Positions 31,423 to 41,262 of a DNA stretch of 64,000 nt are shown here, in pieces. Numbering within the stretch: position 1 is the stretch's first letter; each line of letters begins with the position of its first letter. The translations under genes were made by a program, and so were the position numbers. The notes under the pieces were generated by a model. That model saw only the letters and a list, made by a program, of their open reading frames with translations, searched no databases and was not told the origin of the DNA. Location of the stretch: the NCBI RefSeq assembly GCF_000413055.1, contig NZ_KE332518.1, forward strand, positions 1,613,583-1,677,582, given 5' to 3'. The stretch is from Treponema maltophilum ATCC 51939. Lineage in GTDB: Bacteria; Spirochaetota; Spirochaetia; Treponematales; Treponemataceae.

Positions 31423-31711
31423 AGGGATTCAGCATGAAAAGTTTAGTATAGCGTAAGACAAAAGGATAGAACTTTTTGAGTCTGAATTGCGTGGATTTTG
31501 AATGAGAAATTCTTCTTTCCCTTATTAAGAAGACAGGGCTTCGACATGACTAAAGGCCGTAAAAGAAAGCACGTTTATGAAAAAGGTGTGAAAAAAGAGA
31601 CCGAGAACGGCTTATGAACGAAGTGAATTGCCTGAACGGTCTCTTTTTTTCACGCGTCTATTCGGAAGCGGATAGTTTCTTTTACCGGTTTTTGTTCATG
31701 CTGAATCCCTG
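31423..31711. mobile_element. MITE-like element B, intact ends and 10-bp target duplication
   Basis: A 289-bp non-coding element. Its terminal inverted repeats are perfect over 17 bp: CAGGGATTCAGCATGAA (31423-31439) and its complement (31695-31711). It is flanked on both sides by TGTTTTCCGA. The ends match the left end of the ISAs1-family element at 42220 in 16 of 17 bases. Inside is a strong hairpin, GTGAAAAAAGAGACC (31588-31602) with GGTCTCTTTTTTTCAC (31638-31653). It lies directly upstream of the promoter of the next gene, whose -35 begins 1 bp after the duplication. Confidence 0.88.
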
Positions 31712-31721
31712 TGTTTTCCGA
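31712..31721. repeat. Right target-site duplication of element B
   Basis: TGTTTTCCGA, identical to 31413-31422. Confidence 0.85.
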
Positions 31722-31750
31722 TTGTTTTTTCGTCCGTTTCATTCTATAAT
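31722..31750 (+). promoter_or_regulatory. Promoter of the transglutaminase-like gene
   Basis: TTGTTT (31722-31727), a 17-bp gap, and a perfect TATAAT (31745-31750). Only 6 nt separate the -10 from the ATG at 31757. Confidence 0.75.
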
Positions 31751-31756
31751 CTCCGT

Positions 31757-32938
31757 ATGAATTACAACCGTGCAAAACAAAGGGCATTTTTTTTCATTTG
31801 TACGCTGTTTTTGGCCGCCGGCGTTTGTCGCCTCGCAGCCGAACAAATGTATTCGCCGACTTGGGGCTATGTTCTCGACATACCCGAAGGCTTCAGGCTC
31901 GGCTATAAAGAAGGCGCCGACAGTTATCAGTTTGAACACGAATTGTTCCCGCTTACATTGATTGTGCGTTCATGGCCGCAAACGATTTCCGCAGGCGAAA
32001 AGATGAAAGAGGTACTTGCAAAACTGAACGCTTCGGGCCAAACTCAAGAGTTTGTCTGGCATTCTCGGAATTGCGCCCTTTCTTTTTTCAGCATGAATTT
32101 GCAAAACCGAACGAACCGCGGCCGGGCAGTTATCGTTCCCGCCGACGAAGACAAGGGATTGACCCTCGTTTTAGCTTATACCCCCGAACAACAATTCGAG
32201 CAGTTTCAAACGCTTATCGTTTCAGCATTGAATTCTTTTTCGCCGCAAAGCAATAACCGCAATATAAGCGGCATTTTAACCGATTACGGCTACCCGAAAA
32301 CGGGATCCTTTCAAACGAATGTAAAAATCGGAAAAACCGAAATTCCCGTTGAATTGGACAAAAGCGACAGTGAAGCGCACAATGCGCTTATCGATATCGA
32401 ATACGACGTCCTCATCCGCTTTGCCGACACGCCGCTGTGGAAAGAAGCGTGGCAGCGCTATTACCGCATGATTTACCGCGACGCATACAGGCGTTTGGAA
32501 AAAACCTCCTTTTCGGTTTACAATGCGCTCGAAACCGAGCTTAAAACGGAACTTAAAGCCGGAGAGGATTTCGACAAAAAATTGGCGCAAACGCTCTTGA
32601 GCTGGGTGCAGCTTTTTCCCTACGAGCGGGAGCGCAATGCAAGCGATTTTACCGGTCTTATCGACACGCTGACGGGAAGCGGTTCCGATTGCGACAGCCG
32701 CTCCCTTTTGCTCGCCGTTCTTATGGCGCACATGAATTACAAAACAATGCTGTTTATTTCGCCGCAGTACAGCCACGCCCTTTTCGGCATAGACATAGAA
32801 AGTTCAGGCGCTCATCTTGAACAGGACGGCACAAAGTATTTACTGGGCGAAACGACCGCACGCGTGGACATCGGCCTTGTCGCTCGGGAAATGAGCGATC
32901 TTACCAAGTGGTTCGGTATTGCGGGATTGGGAAAGTAA
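31757..32938 (+). CDS. Exported protein with transglutaminase/papain-like domain
   Basis: A 393-residue exported protein. The signal peptide (AFFFICTLFLAAGVCRLAAE) ends near residue 28; a Cys inside it is not a good lipobox. Residues about 35-165 form a beta-rich domain. Near residue 300, GSGSDCDSRSLLLAVLMAHM is followed by SPQYSHALFGIDI and YLLGETTA, giving Cys, His and an acidic residue in the order of the transglutaminase-like superfamily triad. This suggests a cysteine peptidase or amide-processing role in the periplasm, but the substrate is unknown. There is no Shine-Dalgarno sequence; see its promoter. Confidence 0.75.
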   Translation: MNYNRAKQRAFFFICTLFLAAGVCRLAAEQMYSPTWGYVLDIPEGFRLGYKEGADSYQFEHELFPLTLIVRSWPQTISAGEKMKEVLAKLNASGQTQEFVWHSRNCALSFFSMNLQNRTNRGRAVIVPADEDKGLTLVLAYTPEQQFEQFQTLIVSALNSFSPQSNNRNISGILTDYGYPKTGSFQTNVKIGKTEIPVELDKSDSEAHNALIDIEYDVLIRFADTPLWKEAWQRYYRMIYRDAYRRLEKTSFSVYNALETELKTELKAGEDFDKKLAQTLLSWVQLFPYERERNASDFTGLIDTLTGSGSDCDSRSLLLAVLMAHMNYKTMLFISPQYSHALFGIDIESSGAHLEQDGTKYLLGETTARVDIGLVAREMSDLTKWFGIAGLGK

Positions 32939-32942
32939 ACCG

Positions 32943-33614
32943 TCAGTCTTCTTTTATAAGCAGTTCGTAGGCTTCCGCGGCGGATTTTACGGCCAAGAGC
33001 CCGGTGCGCAAATCGTTTTTTTTCAGTTTTGAACTGAAAAACGAAAGCGCTTGCAGGTAGTATGCATGCTGGTTGTAGGCGGCGGCGATCATAAACAAAA
33101 GGCGCACGGGCGTGTCGTCGATCGTTTGAAAATCGATAATATCCACCTTGCTTATGCCGACGGACATTACAAGATCGGTTACCGAAGTCAAACGCACGTG
33201 CGGAATCGCTATGCCGCGCCCGATAGCGGTGGACATCAGTTCTTCGCGCTTGAGAATTTCGTCGGCAAGTTCGTCGCCGTGCTTTATTTGGGGCGCCGTA
33301 CTCAAATTCTTTGCCAATTCAAGCAGGGCGTCGTGTTTTGTGGAATGATTAAGAAATACGATTCTGTCCGGCGACAAAATATTCTTTACCTGTATCCGGT
33401 TTCCGGGCGGAACGCCTCTGTTCCCGGAAGAAAGGCGCTCGTTTACCCATTTTTCGATTTCCGTCTTTTTAAAGCGCCATACGGTACCGATTTTTCCCGA
33501 CGGAATCTCACCTTTTTGCGCCCAATCGTACACGGTGCGCTCCGAAACACGCAAATACCTTGCTACTTCTTCAATAGTAAGAATATCATCTTCCACCGGA
33601 AACTCCTTTTGCAT
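32943..33614 (-). CDS. Excisionase-type HTH fused to PTS EIIA (PtsN-like) regulator
   Basis: About 223 residues. The N-terminal part is an excisionase/MerR-like helix-turn-helix (ILTIEEVARYLRVSERTVYD, then GEIPSGKIGTVWRFKK). After a linker, residues about 85-223 are a PTS EIIA domain of the fructose/nitrogen (PtsN) type with the phosphorylated His in GRGIAIPHVRLTSV. It probably links phosphotransferase signalling to DNA binding; similar fusions are known in spirochaetes. The start is uncertain: ATG 33644 is in frame, but TTGACA at 33659-33664 would place the mRNA start downstream of it, so 33614 is preferred. It is divergent from leuS. Confidence 0.85.
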   Translation of the reverse strand: MQKEFPVEDDILTIEEVARYLRVSERTVYDWAQKGEIPSGKIGTVWRFKKTEIEKWVNERLSSGNRGVPPGNRIQVKNILSPDRIVFLNHSTKHDALLELAKNLSTAPQIKHGDELADEILKREELMSTAIGRGIAIPHVRLTSVTDLVMSVGISKVDIIDFQTIDDTPVRLLFMIAAAYNQHAYYLQALSFFSSKLKKNDLRTGLLAVKSAAEAYELLIKED

Positions 33615-33722
33615 TTCGACGGATATACTTGTATTATTTTGCATATTTTACGCTTTTTTGTCAAGTATTGCGGAATGTTTACGGAGTGTTTTAATGCAGT
33701 ACGCTTGTGTAGCGCCGTGCGC

Positions 33723-33751
33723 TTGCCCACATTTGCGTATTGCGTTATAAT
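33723..33751 (+). promoter_or_regulatory. leuS promoter
   Basis: TTGCCC (33723-33728), a 17-bp gap, and a perfect TATAAT (33746-33751). The 5' leader is about 23 nt with GAGG ahead of the start. Confidence 0.72.
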
Positions 33752-33780
33752 TTCGGTAAATTGCATTCTTCGAGGTTTGT

Positions 33781-36435
33781 ATGGCAAAATATCCCTTTGA
33801 AACGATTGAACCCAAATGGCAGCGCTATTGGGAAGAAAATAAAACTTTCCGCGTAACCGAAGACCCGGCCGTTCCCGAAGACAAACGCGCCTACGTGCTG
33901 GACATGTTTCCCTACCCTTCCGCTCAAGGGCTGCACGTCGGGCACCCGGAAGGCTATACGGCTACCGACATTTACTGCCGTTATTTGCGCATGAACGGCT
34001 GCAACGTGCTCCACCCGATGGGCTTCGATGCTTTCGGTCTTCCCGCCGAAAACTACGCGATAAAAACCGGCACGCATCCGAGCATTACAACCAATGCCAA
34101 TATCGAGCATTTTACGCGGCAAATCAAAGCCTTCGGTTTTTCGTACGATTGGGAGCGCTGCGTTTCAACCTGCAGTCCCGACTATTACAAGTGGACGCAG
34201 TGGATTTTTTTGCAGCTGTATAAAAAAGGACTCGCATACGAAGCCGAAGCGCCGATCAATTGGTGCCCGAGCTGTTTAACGGGGCTTGCAAACGAAGAAG
34301 TAAAAGACGGCAAATGCGAGCGCTGCGGAACGCCCGTTACGCGCAAAACGATACGCCAGTGGATTCTTAAAATCACCGCATACGCCGAACGCCTTTTGCA
34401 GGATTTGGACGGTTTGGATTGGCCGGAATCCGTCAAGGCTATGCAAAGAAACTGGATAGGAAAAAGCGAAGGCGCCGAAGTCGACTTTAAAATCGACGGC
34501 AGCGAAAACGATACGATTACCGTCTACACCACGCGGGCCGACACCCTTTTCGGCGCGACGTACATGGTTATCGCGCCGGAGCATAAACTGGTGGAAAAAC
34601 TCACTTCAAGCGCGCAAAAAAAAGCCGTCGAAACCTACGTTGACCAAGCGGCAAAAAAAAGCGACTTGGAACGCACCGATTTGGCAAAAACCAAAACCGG
34701 CGTTTTTACCGGCTCTTACGTTATAAACCCCGTAAACGGCGAAAAAATCCCGGTATGGGTGTCGGATTACGTTTTGATTTCCTACGGAACCGGCGCGGTT
34801 ATGGCAGTTCCCGCCCACGATGAACGCGACTGGGATTTTGCAAAAGCGTTCCATTTGCCGATTATCAAAACGGTCGCGTCAACCGAAGAAGTCGCCCGTA
34901 TCGGAGACGGCGACGAAGCGCGGGGCGCCGCTATACTGCGCGAAGCCGGTCAAAAAGCCGAAGCGGGAGAGAGCGCCTCGTACGAGGATTTAAAAAAGCG
35001 CTTTCCCGAGATTTTTTCGACACCCGATCGTTGCACCGCCGCCGACGGCTACAGTATAAACAGCGGCATGCTCACCGGACTTCCGACGCAAAAAAGTAAA
35101 GAAACCATAACCGAACGGCTTACGCAAAAAGGATTGGGCAAAAAAGCGGTGAATTACAAACTGCGCGACTGGATCTTCAGCCGCCAGCGCTATTGGGGCG
35201 AACCGATTCCGCTCGTGCACTGCCCCGAATGCGGCTGCGTACCCTTGGACGAAAAAGACCTTCCGCTCGTGCAGCCGGAAGTACAGTCGTATCAGCCGAC
35301 CGGCACCGGTGAAAGTCCCCTCGCCCACGTAAGCGAATGGGTGAACTGCACGTGCCCCCGCTGCGGCGGAAACGCAAAGCGCGAAACGAATACGATGCCG
35401 CAGTGGGCCGGTTCATGCTGGTACTATCTTCGCTATTTGGATCCGCACAATACAAAAGAGTTTGCCGCAAAGGACAAAATAGAATACTGGATGCCCGTAG
35501 ACTTATATGTGGGCGGCGCCGAACACGCGGTTTTGCACTTGCTGTATGCGCGCTTTTGGCACAAAGTGCTGTACGATTTGGGCTTGGTAAACACAACCGA
35601 ACCCTTCCGGCGCCTTATCAATCAGGGAATGATAACGTCCTACGCGTTTCAGCGGAAAAACAAAACCCTCGTCCCGACCGACGAAGTGCGCGAGGTTCCG
35701 GGCAAAAGCGGCGTATTTGAAGAAATCGCAACGGGCGAAATACTCGAACGCGTCATTGCAAAAATGTCGAAGTCGCTTAAAAACGTCATAAATCCCGATG
35801 AGGTTATAAAAGAATACGGGGCCGATTCGGTGCGCATGTACGAAATGTTCATGGGCCCGCTGGAAGTTTCAAAACCGTGGAGTACGCAGGGCCTTATCGG
35901 CATTCACCGCTTTTTGGAAAAAGTGTGGGCGCTCGGCGAAAAACCGCTGTCGAAAAACGAAGCGGGTGCCGACTTAACCAAGCTCCTGCACAAAACAATC
36001 AAAAAGGTAAGCGCCGACACCGCATCGCTCAACTTCAACACGGCAATAAGCCAAATGATGATATTCGTCAATGAACTTTCGAAGTTGAACGAACTGCCGG
36101 AAGCGGCGTGGAAAGACTTTGTCGTTATGCTGTCCGCGTATGCGCCGCACTTGGGCGAAGAATTGTGGCAAAAAGCAGGCGGAAAGGAAAGCGTTTCGCG
36201 CGCGATCTGGCCGAAATGGAACGAAGAACTGTGTAAAGACGATACATGCACCGTCGTTGTGCAGGTAAACGGCAAGATCCGCGATAAATTCGAAGCGGAC
36301 GTGAACGAAAGCAAAGAAAATCTTGAAAAGACGGCTTTGGCAACCGAAGGCGCCAAGCGCTATCTTGAAGGCAAAACGCCCGCAAAGGTTATCGTCGTAC
36401 CGAACAAGCTTGTAAACATTGTCGTACGCCCCTAA
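33781..36435 (+). CDS. leuS: Leucyl-tRNA synthetase
   Basis: An 884-residue class Ia aminoacyl-tRNA synthetase that charges tRNA-Leu. The HIGH motif is in [19 protein letters not shown], the KMSKS loop is [17 protein letters not shown] near residue 660, and the CP1 editing domain shows the [19 protein letters not shown] and [16 protein letters not shown] motifs. Zinc-type cysteine pairs (CPSC...CERC) are also present. Length and order are normal for bacterial LeuRS. It has its own promoter and a Shine-Dalgarno sequence (GAGG), and is divergent from the HTH-EIIA gene. Confidence 0.97.
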   Translation: MAKYPFETIEPKWQRYWEENKTFRVTEDPAVPEDKRAYVLDMFPYPSAQGLHVGHPEGYTATDIYCRYLRMNGCNVLHPMGFDAFGLPAENYAIKTGTHPSITTNANIEHFTRQIKAFGFSYDWERCVSTCSPDYYKWTQWIFLQLYKKGLAYEAEAPINWCPSCLTGLANEEVKDGKCERCGTPVTRKTIRQWILKITAYAERLLQDLDGLDWPESVKAMQRNWIGKSEGAEVDFKIDGSENDTITVYTTRADTLFGATYMVIAPEHKLVEKLTSSAQKKAVETYVDQAAKKSDLERTDLAKTKTGVFTGSYVINPVNGEKIPVWVSDYVLISYGTGAVMAVPAHDERDWDFAKAFHLPIIKTVASTEEVARIGDGDEARGAAILREAGQKAEAGESASYEDLKKRFPEIFSTPDRCTAADGYSINSGMLTGLPTQKSKETITERLTQKGLGKKAVNYKLRDWIFSRQRYWGEPIPLVHCPECGCVPLDEKDLPLVQPEVQSYQPTGTGESPLAHVSEWVNCTCPRCGGNAKRETNTMPQWAGSCWYYLRYLDPHNTKEFAAKDKIEYWMPVDLYVGGAEHAVLHLLYARFWHKVLYDLGLVNTTEPFRRLINQGMITSYAFQRKNKTLVPTDEVREVPGKSGVFEEIATGEILERVIAKMSKSLKNVINPDEVIKEYGADSVRMYEMFMGPLEVSKPWSTQGLIGIHRFLEKVWALGEKPLSKNEAGADLTKLLHKTIKKVSADTASLNFNTAISQMMIFVNELSKLNELPEAAWKDFVVMLSAYAPHLGEELWQKAGGKESVSRAIWPKWNEELCKDDTCTVVVQVNGKIRDKFEADVNESKENLEKTALATEGAKRYLEGKTPAKVIVVPNKLVNIVVRP

Positions 36436-36477
36436 GCCGCTATCGTCCGGTTCCGCCTTAGCCGCCGTTTCTTTTTG

Positions 36478-37395
36478 CTATGAGTTTTCGGCCGCGTTCC
36501 ACGCGTGGATAAATTCGATCATGTACTGCTGCACGTCGTTAAACCACTTTTGCTGAAAGCGCACGGCAAGCGGCCCCAGATAGCGGTAGTGCCAGCACTC
36601 CCAGCGGTAGCCGGTAATAAACTCGTAGCCGTCGGGAAACGAAAGCGACCAGCCGTATTTTCCCGCATTGGCGGTAAGCCATTTTCCCGCGTTCGTTTTT
36701 GCGTACTCGTCGGTAATCGAACCGAAATCGATAACCGTTCCCAATTGGTGCTGGCTCGCACCGGGCCGAGCCGATTCGCGGTCGGCGGCTTCTTTTCCCA
36801 TTTGCGCAACGTTCCGTTCGTACAGCCTTTTTTGATAAGCGTAAGAGCGGTAAGTTGAACTGACCACAAGCGTTATTCCCTGATCGCGGGCGGCATGCGC
36901 CATGTGCGAAAGCGCTTTTTCAACGTCCGAACGCAAAGAAAGGTCGTTACGGTTTATAACGTAGGCGCCCGCGCGGGCACTTTCGGCGGTAAGCGGCACA
37001 AGAGACGGCGGCACAAAGTTTTCGTCGAGCAGCACCGTTTTATCCACGCGGATCAACAGATTGTCTGTATCGGCGTCAAGCACGGCGCGTAAATCGGCTA
37101 AAAACAGCGAACGGTTCGCAAGAATACGCTCGGCAAGCGTTGAGGCTTCCCCTTTCGCATCGGAAAACGGAAGATTGCCTGCCGTTAAAATCTTTGTAAG
37201 TTTTTGTTCGTCGGAACTTTGCGGGGAACTTTGCGCGGGCGTTTGCGCGGGCGTTTGCGCAAAAGCGGCGGCGCCGCTTTTGCGCGGCGAACAGGCGGAA
37301 AAACACAGCAACAGTGCACACGCGCTTAAAAGCGTACCGGAAAATCCCGCATAACGGGAAAAAATAGGGGAATAAGAACCGAAAACTTTCATCAT
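36478..37395 (-). CDS. M15B-type D-alanyl-D-alanine carboxypeptidase, lipoprotein
   Basis: A 305-residue exported enzyme that should trim the terminal D-Ala from peptidoglycan stem peptides. The signal sequence ends in LLCFSACSPRKS, a lipobox with Cys 34. A low-complexity linker (TPAQTPAQSSPQSS) leads to the catalytic domain: STYRSYAYQKRLYERNV, the zinc-ligand segments SARPGASQHQLGTVIDFG and RWECWHYRYLGP, as in VanY/DdcY enzymes. The start overlaps the STAS gene stop by 4 bp, so it is the last gene of the partner-switching operon. That link suggests cell-wall trimming is tied to the same stimulus. Confidence 0.92.
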   Translation of the reverse strand: MMKVFGSYSPIFSRYAGFSGTLLSACALLLCFSACSPRKSGAAAFAQTPAQTPAQSSPQSSDEQKLTKILTAGNLPFSDAKGEASTLAERILANRSLFLADLRAVLDADTDNLLIRVDKTVLLDENFVPPSLVPLTAESARAGAYVINRNDLSLRSDVEKALSHMAHAARDQGITLVVSSTYRSYAYQKRLYERNVAQMGKEAADRESARPGASQHQLGTVIDFGSITDEYAKTNAGKWLTANAGKYGWSLSFPDGYEFITGYRWECWHYRYLGPLAVRFQQKWFNDVQQYMIEFIHAWNAAENS

Positions 37396-37718
37396 GCAAT
37401 CTCCGTTACCGAATGAATGCGCCTGAACGTATCGTCAAAGCCGGTTGCAGCCAACGCGTCCGTAACGGCGGCCGACGGTTTAAGCAAAAAAACGGTATGA
37501 CTTTTGGGCTTTCCGTCGTTAAAACAGCCGAACAGCACGCTTAAGCCGCACGAATCGATCGCGCTCACCTTCGACATATCCAACACCAAGTGCGTTTCTT
37601 TAATAATTTCATACGCCCGCTTTTCGAATTCGGCAAAGGTATACGAGTTCACGGGGCCGGTCAATTCGAGCAAAATATAGTTCGGCGCGTTTTTTTCCTG
37701 AATAATCAGTTGTTCCAT
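37392..37718 (-). CDS. STAS-domain anti-anti-sigma factor (RsbV/SpoIIAA-like)
   Basis: A 108-residue STAS protein. The phosphorylatable Ser lies in LVLDMSKVSAIDSCGLSVLF, the family signature. In partner switching, the dephosphorylated form binds an anti-sigma kinase and frees a sigma factor; PP2C proteins remove the phosphate. Here the gene is 17 bp after a PP2C gene and overlaps the carboxypeptidase start by 4 bp. No RsbW-like kinase or sigma factor is encoded in the window, so its partner must be elsewhere. Confidence 0.93.
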   Translation of the reverse strand: MEQLIIQEKNAPNYILLELTGPVNSYTFAEFEKRAYEIIKETHLVLDMSKVSAIDSCGLSVLFGCFNDGKPKSHTVFLLKPSAAVTDALAATGFDDTFRRIHSVTEIA

Positions 37719-37735
37719 ACATCATCCTCAATTTA

Positions 37736-39877
37736 TTATGCAATCTTTATAATAAGAGCGCTTGCGTCTTCTTCCATTTCTTTATCGGCGAATTCACGCA
37801 CAGCCGTGCGCAAAAGACCGCAGAGTTTTTCGGCAGGCTGTTTGATATTATCCAGCACCACGCGCTGAACACGGACCTTGCCGAACGAATCGCCGCGCAG
37901 CGATTTTGTTTCGAGAAGGCCGTTCGTAACGCCGACCAGAAGGTCGCCGGAAGACAGCTGCACTTTTTTAACCTTTATGAGTGAAGAAATCTCTTCGGCA
38001 AAGCCTAAAACCCTTCCTTCTCCCTGAATTTCGATCATATTGTTGTATGTTTTATTGTACATAAACAGTGCGGCAAGTGCGCAGTTCGCGTAATACACAA
38101 TTTTCGACTGCATGTCGATAAGGCAAAACATGCCGGCAAAATACGTGCCGCGCGGCAGATTTTCTCTGATAAACGAATTTACCTTTTGTATCAGCGCTTT
38201 AAAATCCTTTGTTTCGGCCAAAAACACGGGAATCATGGTTTTTAAGATCGCCATAAGCATACTGGCGTTAAGTCCCTTGCCGCTCAAATCGCCGATAACG
38301 CCGATATACCGGTGCGCGTCGAGTTTTATAAAATCGGTAAATCCGCTTCCCAAAGAACGGGCGCTCAGCGAAAAAGAATCGGCGTCGCAGCCGCCCAGCG
38401 AAGGAACGTCCGTTTTTTTATGCAGCGATTCAATAACCTGCGACGAAAAGCGAATTTCGCGGCCGACAAGGTTTATAAGCTCTTCGTTCGCGATGTTTTT
38501 CAGATAATAACCGGTTAAAAAAAAGCGCGAATAGAGGGCGTTGAAGGTTTCGTAATCGTAATCGGTGTACGGCTGCTCCAGTTTTTTGGGGCCGAGCAGC
38601 ACCATGCCGAACAGGTACGCGCCTTCATTCAGCAAAATCATAACTTCGCTGCCGGTTTGTTCGAATATGTCGTACAGCTTGGCCGCAAAGGGAGAAATCG
38701 CGTGGACGGTGTCGCAGTGCGTTTTGAATACGACGCGCCGCTGAATGTTCAGCAAAGACGAAAAAACGGAATTGTTTACATCCAGTTCGATTTTATTGCC
38801 GTTTGACGAATAACGCGTTATAAGCTTGTGTTCGTCGTTTTCGGTTAAGATGGCAACACTGGTCGCATTCAAATTCTTTTGCAGAATATGAGCAAAGCGC
38901 ATGTCGATCTGCATGTCGATATCGCCGAAGTCCAAAGCCGCGAATTCCGCTTCCATTCGATCGGCATAGGACGAAACGCCGTATCGTTCCGACTGAAACA
39001 GCAAAATACGTATACTGTACGCGATAAAAAACAGCACCGCCGCGGAAGCTATCGCGAACAGAAAAAAAGCGGGGCGATTGTTTTTTATAAACGGCAAAAG
39101 CAGCGTAAAAGCAAAACCCGTTCCCACGGACGGAAGAATATACATTAACGTAAACATTCCGGCGTCACGAAAAGCGGCGGAAGCGTTAAGCAGCACGGAG
39201 TTCCGCTGTATGCGGTAAAACAAAAAGAGCACGAGCGCATAGGCAAACGGCAGCAACATGATAAACAAACCGTGCCCCGGGATCGTATTCGCTCTATAAA
39301 TGAGAAGAAAGAACAGCTGTCCTGCAAGCAGCGAAGCGGCAAAAAGGAGCGCTTGCTGGCGCAATATGCGGCGTGCAAACAGTTCGTACTTAAAAAGCAG
39401 CACGAGAATCGATGCGAAGGGAAGCACGTAGATAACCACCGCCTTATAGAACGAAAACCACGTTATCGGCAAAAACCAAATCGACTTACTGACAACGACG
39501 ATATTGCGGTCGGCATTAAACGAAAAAGAATCGAACAAAAAGAATACGACATAAAAAGAAAGCACCGTTGCCGCCAATATAACGATGCGCCACAACGCAT
39601 CACGCTTAAAATCGGGAAAACGACAGCACCATACAAAAATCAGCGCGGACTCTACGGAAGGCAGCCAAAGAAAAAAGCGGCTGAAAGCGGCGGTGAGCCC
39701 CTGCTGATTCAAAAGCAAAAACAAAACGCACAATGCCCCGACCAGAGAAGATAGAGCCTGCAGCAAAAGCATGTTGACAAAAGACCGTGTTCTGCTGTCG
39801 GTAAGAGAAAGATCCATTAAAAACGAAAGCGAAAAAACCGCAATCGCGCACAAAAGGTTCAATATAAAAAAAATCAT
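37736..39877 (-). CDS. Multi-spanning membrane protein with GAF-like region and divergent PP2C (SpoIIE) domain
   Basis: A 713-residue protein. Residues 1-300 hold about eight or nine membrane segments; about 320-470 look like a GAF-type sensor; about 485-713 are a SpoIIE/RsbU-like PP2C domain. The core GVIGDLSGKGLNASMLMAIL is kept, but the other metal-binding motifs have drifted. The usual GGDYYD is LGSGFTDFIKL, the usual TDG is GVTNGLLETK, and the closing DD is EEDASALIIK. It may be a weak or regulatory phosphatase. It overlaps the upstream PP2C gene by 4 bp and precedes the STAS gene by 17 bp. Confidence 0.88.
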   Translation of the reverse strand: MIFFILNLLCAIAVFSLSFLMDLSLTDSRTRSFVNMLLLQALSSLVGALCVLFLLLNQQGLTAAFSRFFLWLPSVESALIFVWCCRFPDFKRDALWRIVILAATVLSFYVVFFLFDSFSFNADRNIVVVSKSIWFLPITWFSFYKAVVIYVLPFASILVLLFKYELFARRILRQQALLFAASLLAGQLFFLLIYRANTIPGHGLFIMLLPFAYALVLFLFYRIQRNSVLLNASAAFRDAGMFTLMYILPSVGTGFAFTLLLPFIKNNRPAFFLFAIASAAVLFFIAYSIRILLFQSERYGVSSYADRMEAEFAALDFGDIDMQIDMRFAHILQKNLNATSVAILTENDEHKLITRYSSNGNKIELDVNNSVFSSLLNIQRRVVFKTHCDTVHAISPFAAKLYDIFEQTGSEVMILLNEGAYLFGMVLLGPKKLEQPYTDYDYETFNALYSRFFLTGYYLKNIANEELINLVGREIRFSSQVIESLHKKTDVPSLGGCDADSFSLSARSLGSGFTDFIKLDAHRYIGVIGDLSGKGLNASMLMAILKTMIPVFLAETKDFKALIQKVNSFIRENLPRGTYFAGMFCLIDMQSKIVYYANCALAALFMYNKTYNNMIEIQGEGRVLGFAEEISSLIKVKKVQLSSGDLLVGVTNGLLETKSLRGDSFGKVRVQRVVLDNIKQPAEKLCGLLRTAVREFADKEMEEDASALIIKIA

Positions 39878-41262
39878 ACGGCTTCTCCCACTTTAATCGC
39901 AAGCATTGTTATATCGTCGCGTATGCGCCCCTCGCCGCTGAATGCAAACACCAAATCGGACACATCGGTTATAAATGCGCGCGCCGACTTTACAAAGCTC
40001 TTTTTTAAGAGCCGCTCGTATTGTTCCGTATTTCCCAGCTCGACGCCCGTTTCGTTCATCGCTTCGGAAACGCCGTCGGAAGCGATAAACAGCATGTCGC
40101 CGGTATACAGTTTTTGCACGTTCGGTTTTATTTCTTCCATATCGATAATACCGACGAGGCTTGCGTTCGACTTTAAAGCGCGCAGCCTGCCTCCGTCGGG
40201 CGAACGCGAAATTAAAACGGGATCGGCCATCGATGCGTTTACGTATTCCAGTGTCATCTGACGCGTATCGATAATCGCGACGAACAAAACCGTATACTTA
40301 TCTTCGAGGCTCATACTTTTTATGGCTTTATCGACCGACGATACGAGCAGGCTCAAGTTCTCTTTGTTTTTAATGGTTTTAACGGTATTCATAACCAACC
40401 CCATGATGAGGGCGGCCGACAAGCCCTTACCGGATACGTCGCCGAGCATAACCAGCGTTTTTTCGTTCGTAACGGGAAGCACCGTATAATAGTCGCCGGA
40501 CACGTTTACCAGCGGCCGGTAAAAAGAAGCGATATCGAGCCGTTTTATTTTCGGCATTGTCTGCGGCAAAAAAGTTTTTTGTGTATCGGCTAAAAGCGCC
40601 CATTCTTTGGACAGGGAACTGATTTCAGACATCTTTGCGATGGTTTTTTCGCACAGCTGAAAACGCTTGAATTCGTCAACCAACTTGGGAAAAATAATCG
40701 GATCGAACAGACGCGTGTATCGGCAAAAAAAGTACGCATGGCGGCGGTCGGCGGCAATGAAAAAGCCGCGGGAAGCTGCGGGATCCGAAACAAGCCCCAA
40801 TTCTCCGTCAAAGAAGTAACAGCCTTCCTCCCAATCCGCCCCGAAATTTAAAGCAAGTTTTTCGATCGTCTCTCCGGCGGACGCAATATGCGACGGACTG
40901 TTGTACAAAATTCTGTTTTCGTCCTTATCGACGTATAAAACGGAAATGCCGCCCCGATCTTCGCAAACGTCTCGCACGGCTTGTATAAAATCGTCGAGCG
41001 TATACGAAAAACGGAGGCGTTCGATAAACCGCGAAAGCAATCCCGTTTCGCCGTCGTACAAGCCCTTTCGTTCAATGCGTTCGGAAAAAAAAATGTCTGC
41101 GGCGTTGCGAGCGATAAAAAATATGCACACAATAAGAGAGGCCGCGACAAACGAAAAGAGGATACCGCTGTTCCACGTTAAAAAGAAAGCGACAACCGCA
41201 AAAGAAACGCATGCGCCGATAAATAATCCGATTTTCACGGAAATCTGTTTTGTTTTAAGCAT
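39874..41262 (-). CDS. Membrane PP2C (SpoIIE/RsbU) phosphatase
   Basis: A 462-residue protein. Two membrane helices occupy residues about 10-55. A GAF-like sensor region (about 70-210) precedes the PP2C domain (about 230-462). All metal-binding motifs are present: LVNVSGDYYTVL, MLGDVSGKGLSAALIM, LFIASDGVSEAMN and IRDDITMLAIKVG. It should be the active phosphatase for the STAS protein two genes downstream. GGAG lies upstream of the ATG. It is the first gene of the four-gene operon PP2C, PP2C, STAS, carboxypeptidase. Confidence 0.92.
   Translation of the reverse strand: MLKTKQISVKIGLFIGACVSFAVVAFFLTWNSGILFSFVAASLIVCIFFIARNAADIFFSERIERKGLYDGETGLLSRFIERLRFSYTLDDFIQAVRDVCEDRGGISVLYVDKDENRILYNSPSHIASAGETIEKLALNFGADWEEGCYFFDGELGLVSDPAASRGFFIAADRRHAYFFCRYTRLFDPIIFPKLVDEFKRFQLCEKTIAKMSEISSLSKEWALLADTQKTFLPQTMPKIKRLDIASFYRPLVNVSGDYYTVLPVTNEKTLVMLGDVSGKGLSAALIMGLVMNTVKTIKNKENLSLLVSSVDKAIKSMSLEDKYTVLFVAIIDTRQMTLEYVNASMADPVLISRSPDGGRLRALKSNASLVGIIDMEEIKPNVQKLYTGDMLFIASDGVSEAMNETGVELGNTEQYERLLKKSFVKSARAFITDVSDLVFAFSGEGRIRDDITMLAIKVGEAV

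Noticed and set aside
32943-33644. Start of the HTH-EIIA gene at ATG 33644
   Set aside because: The likely promoter (TTGACA at 33659-33664) would start transcription downstream of that codon; ATG 33614 fits better, though not certainly.
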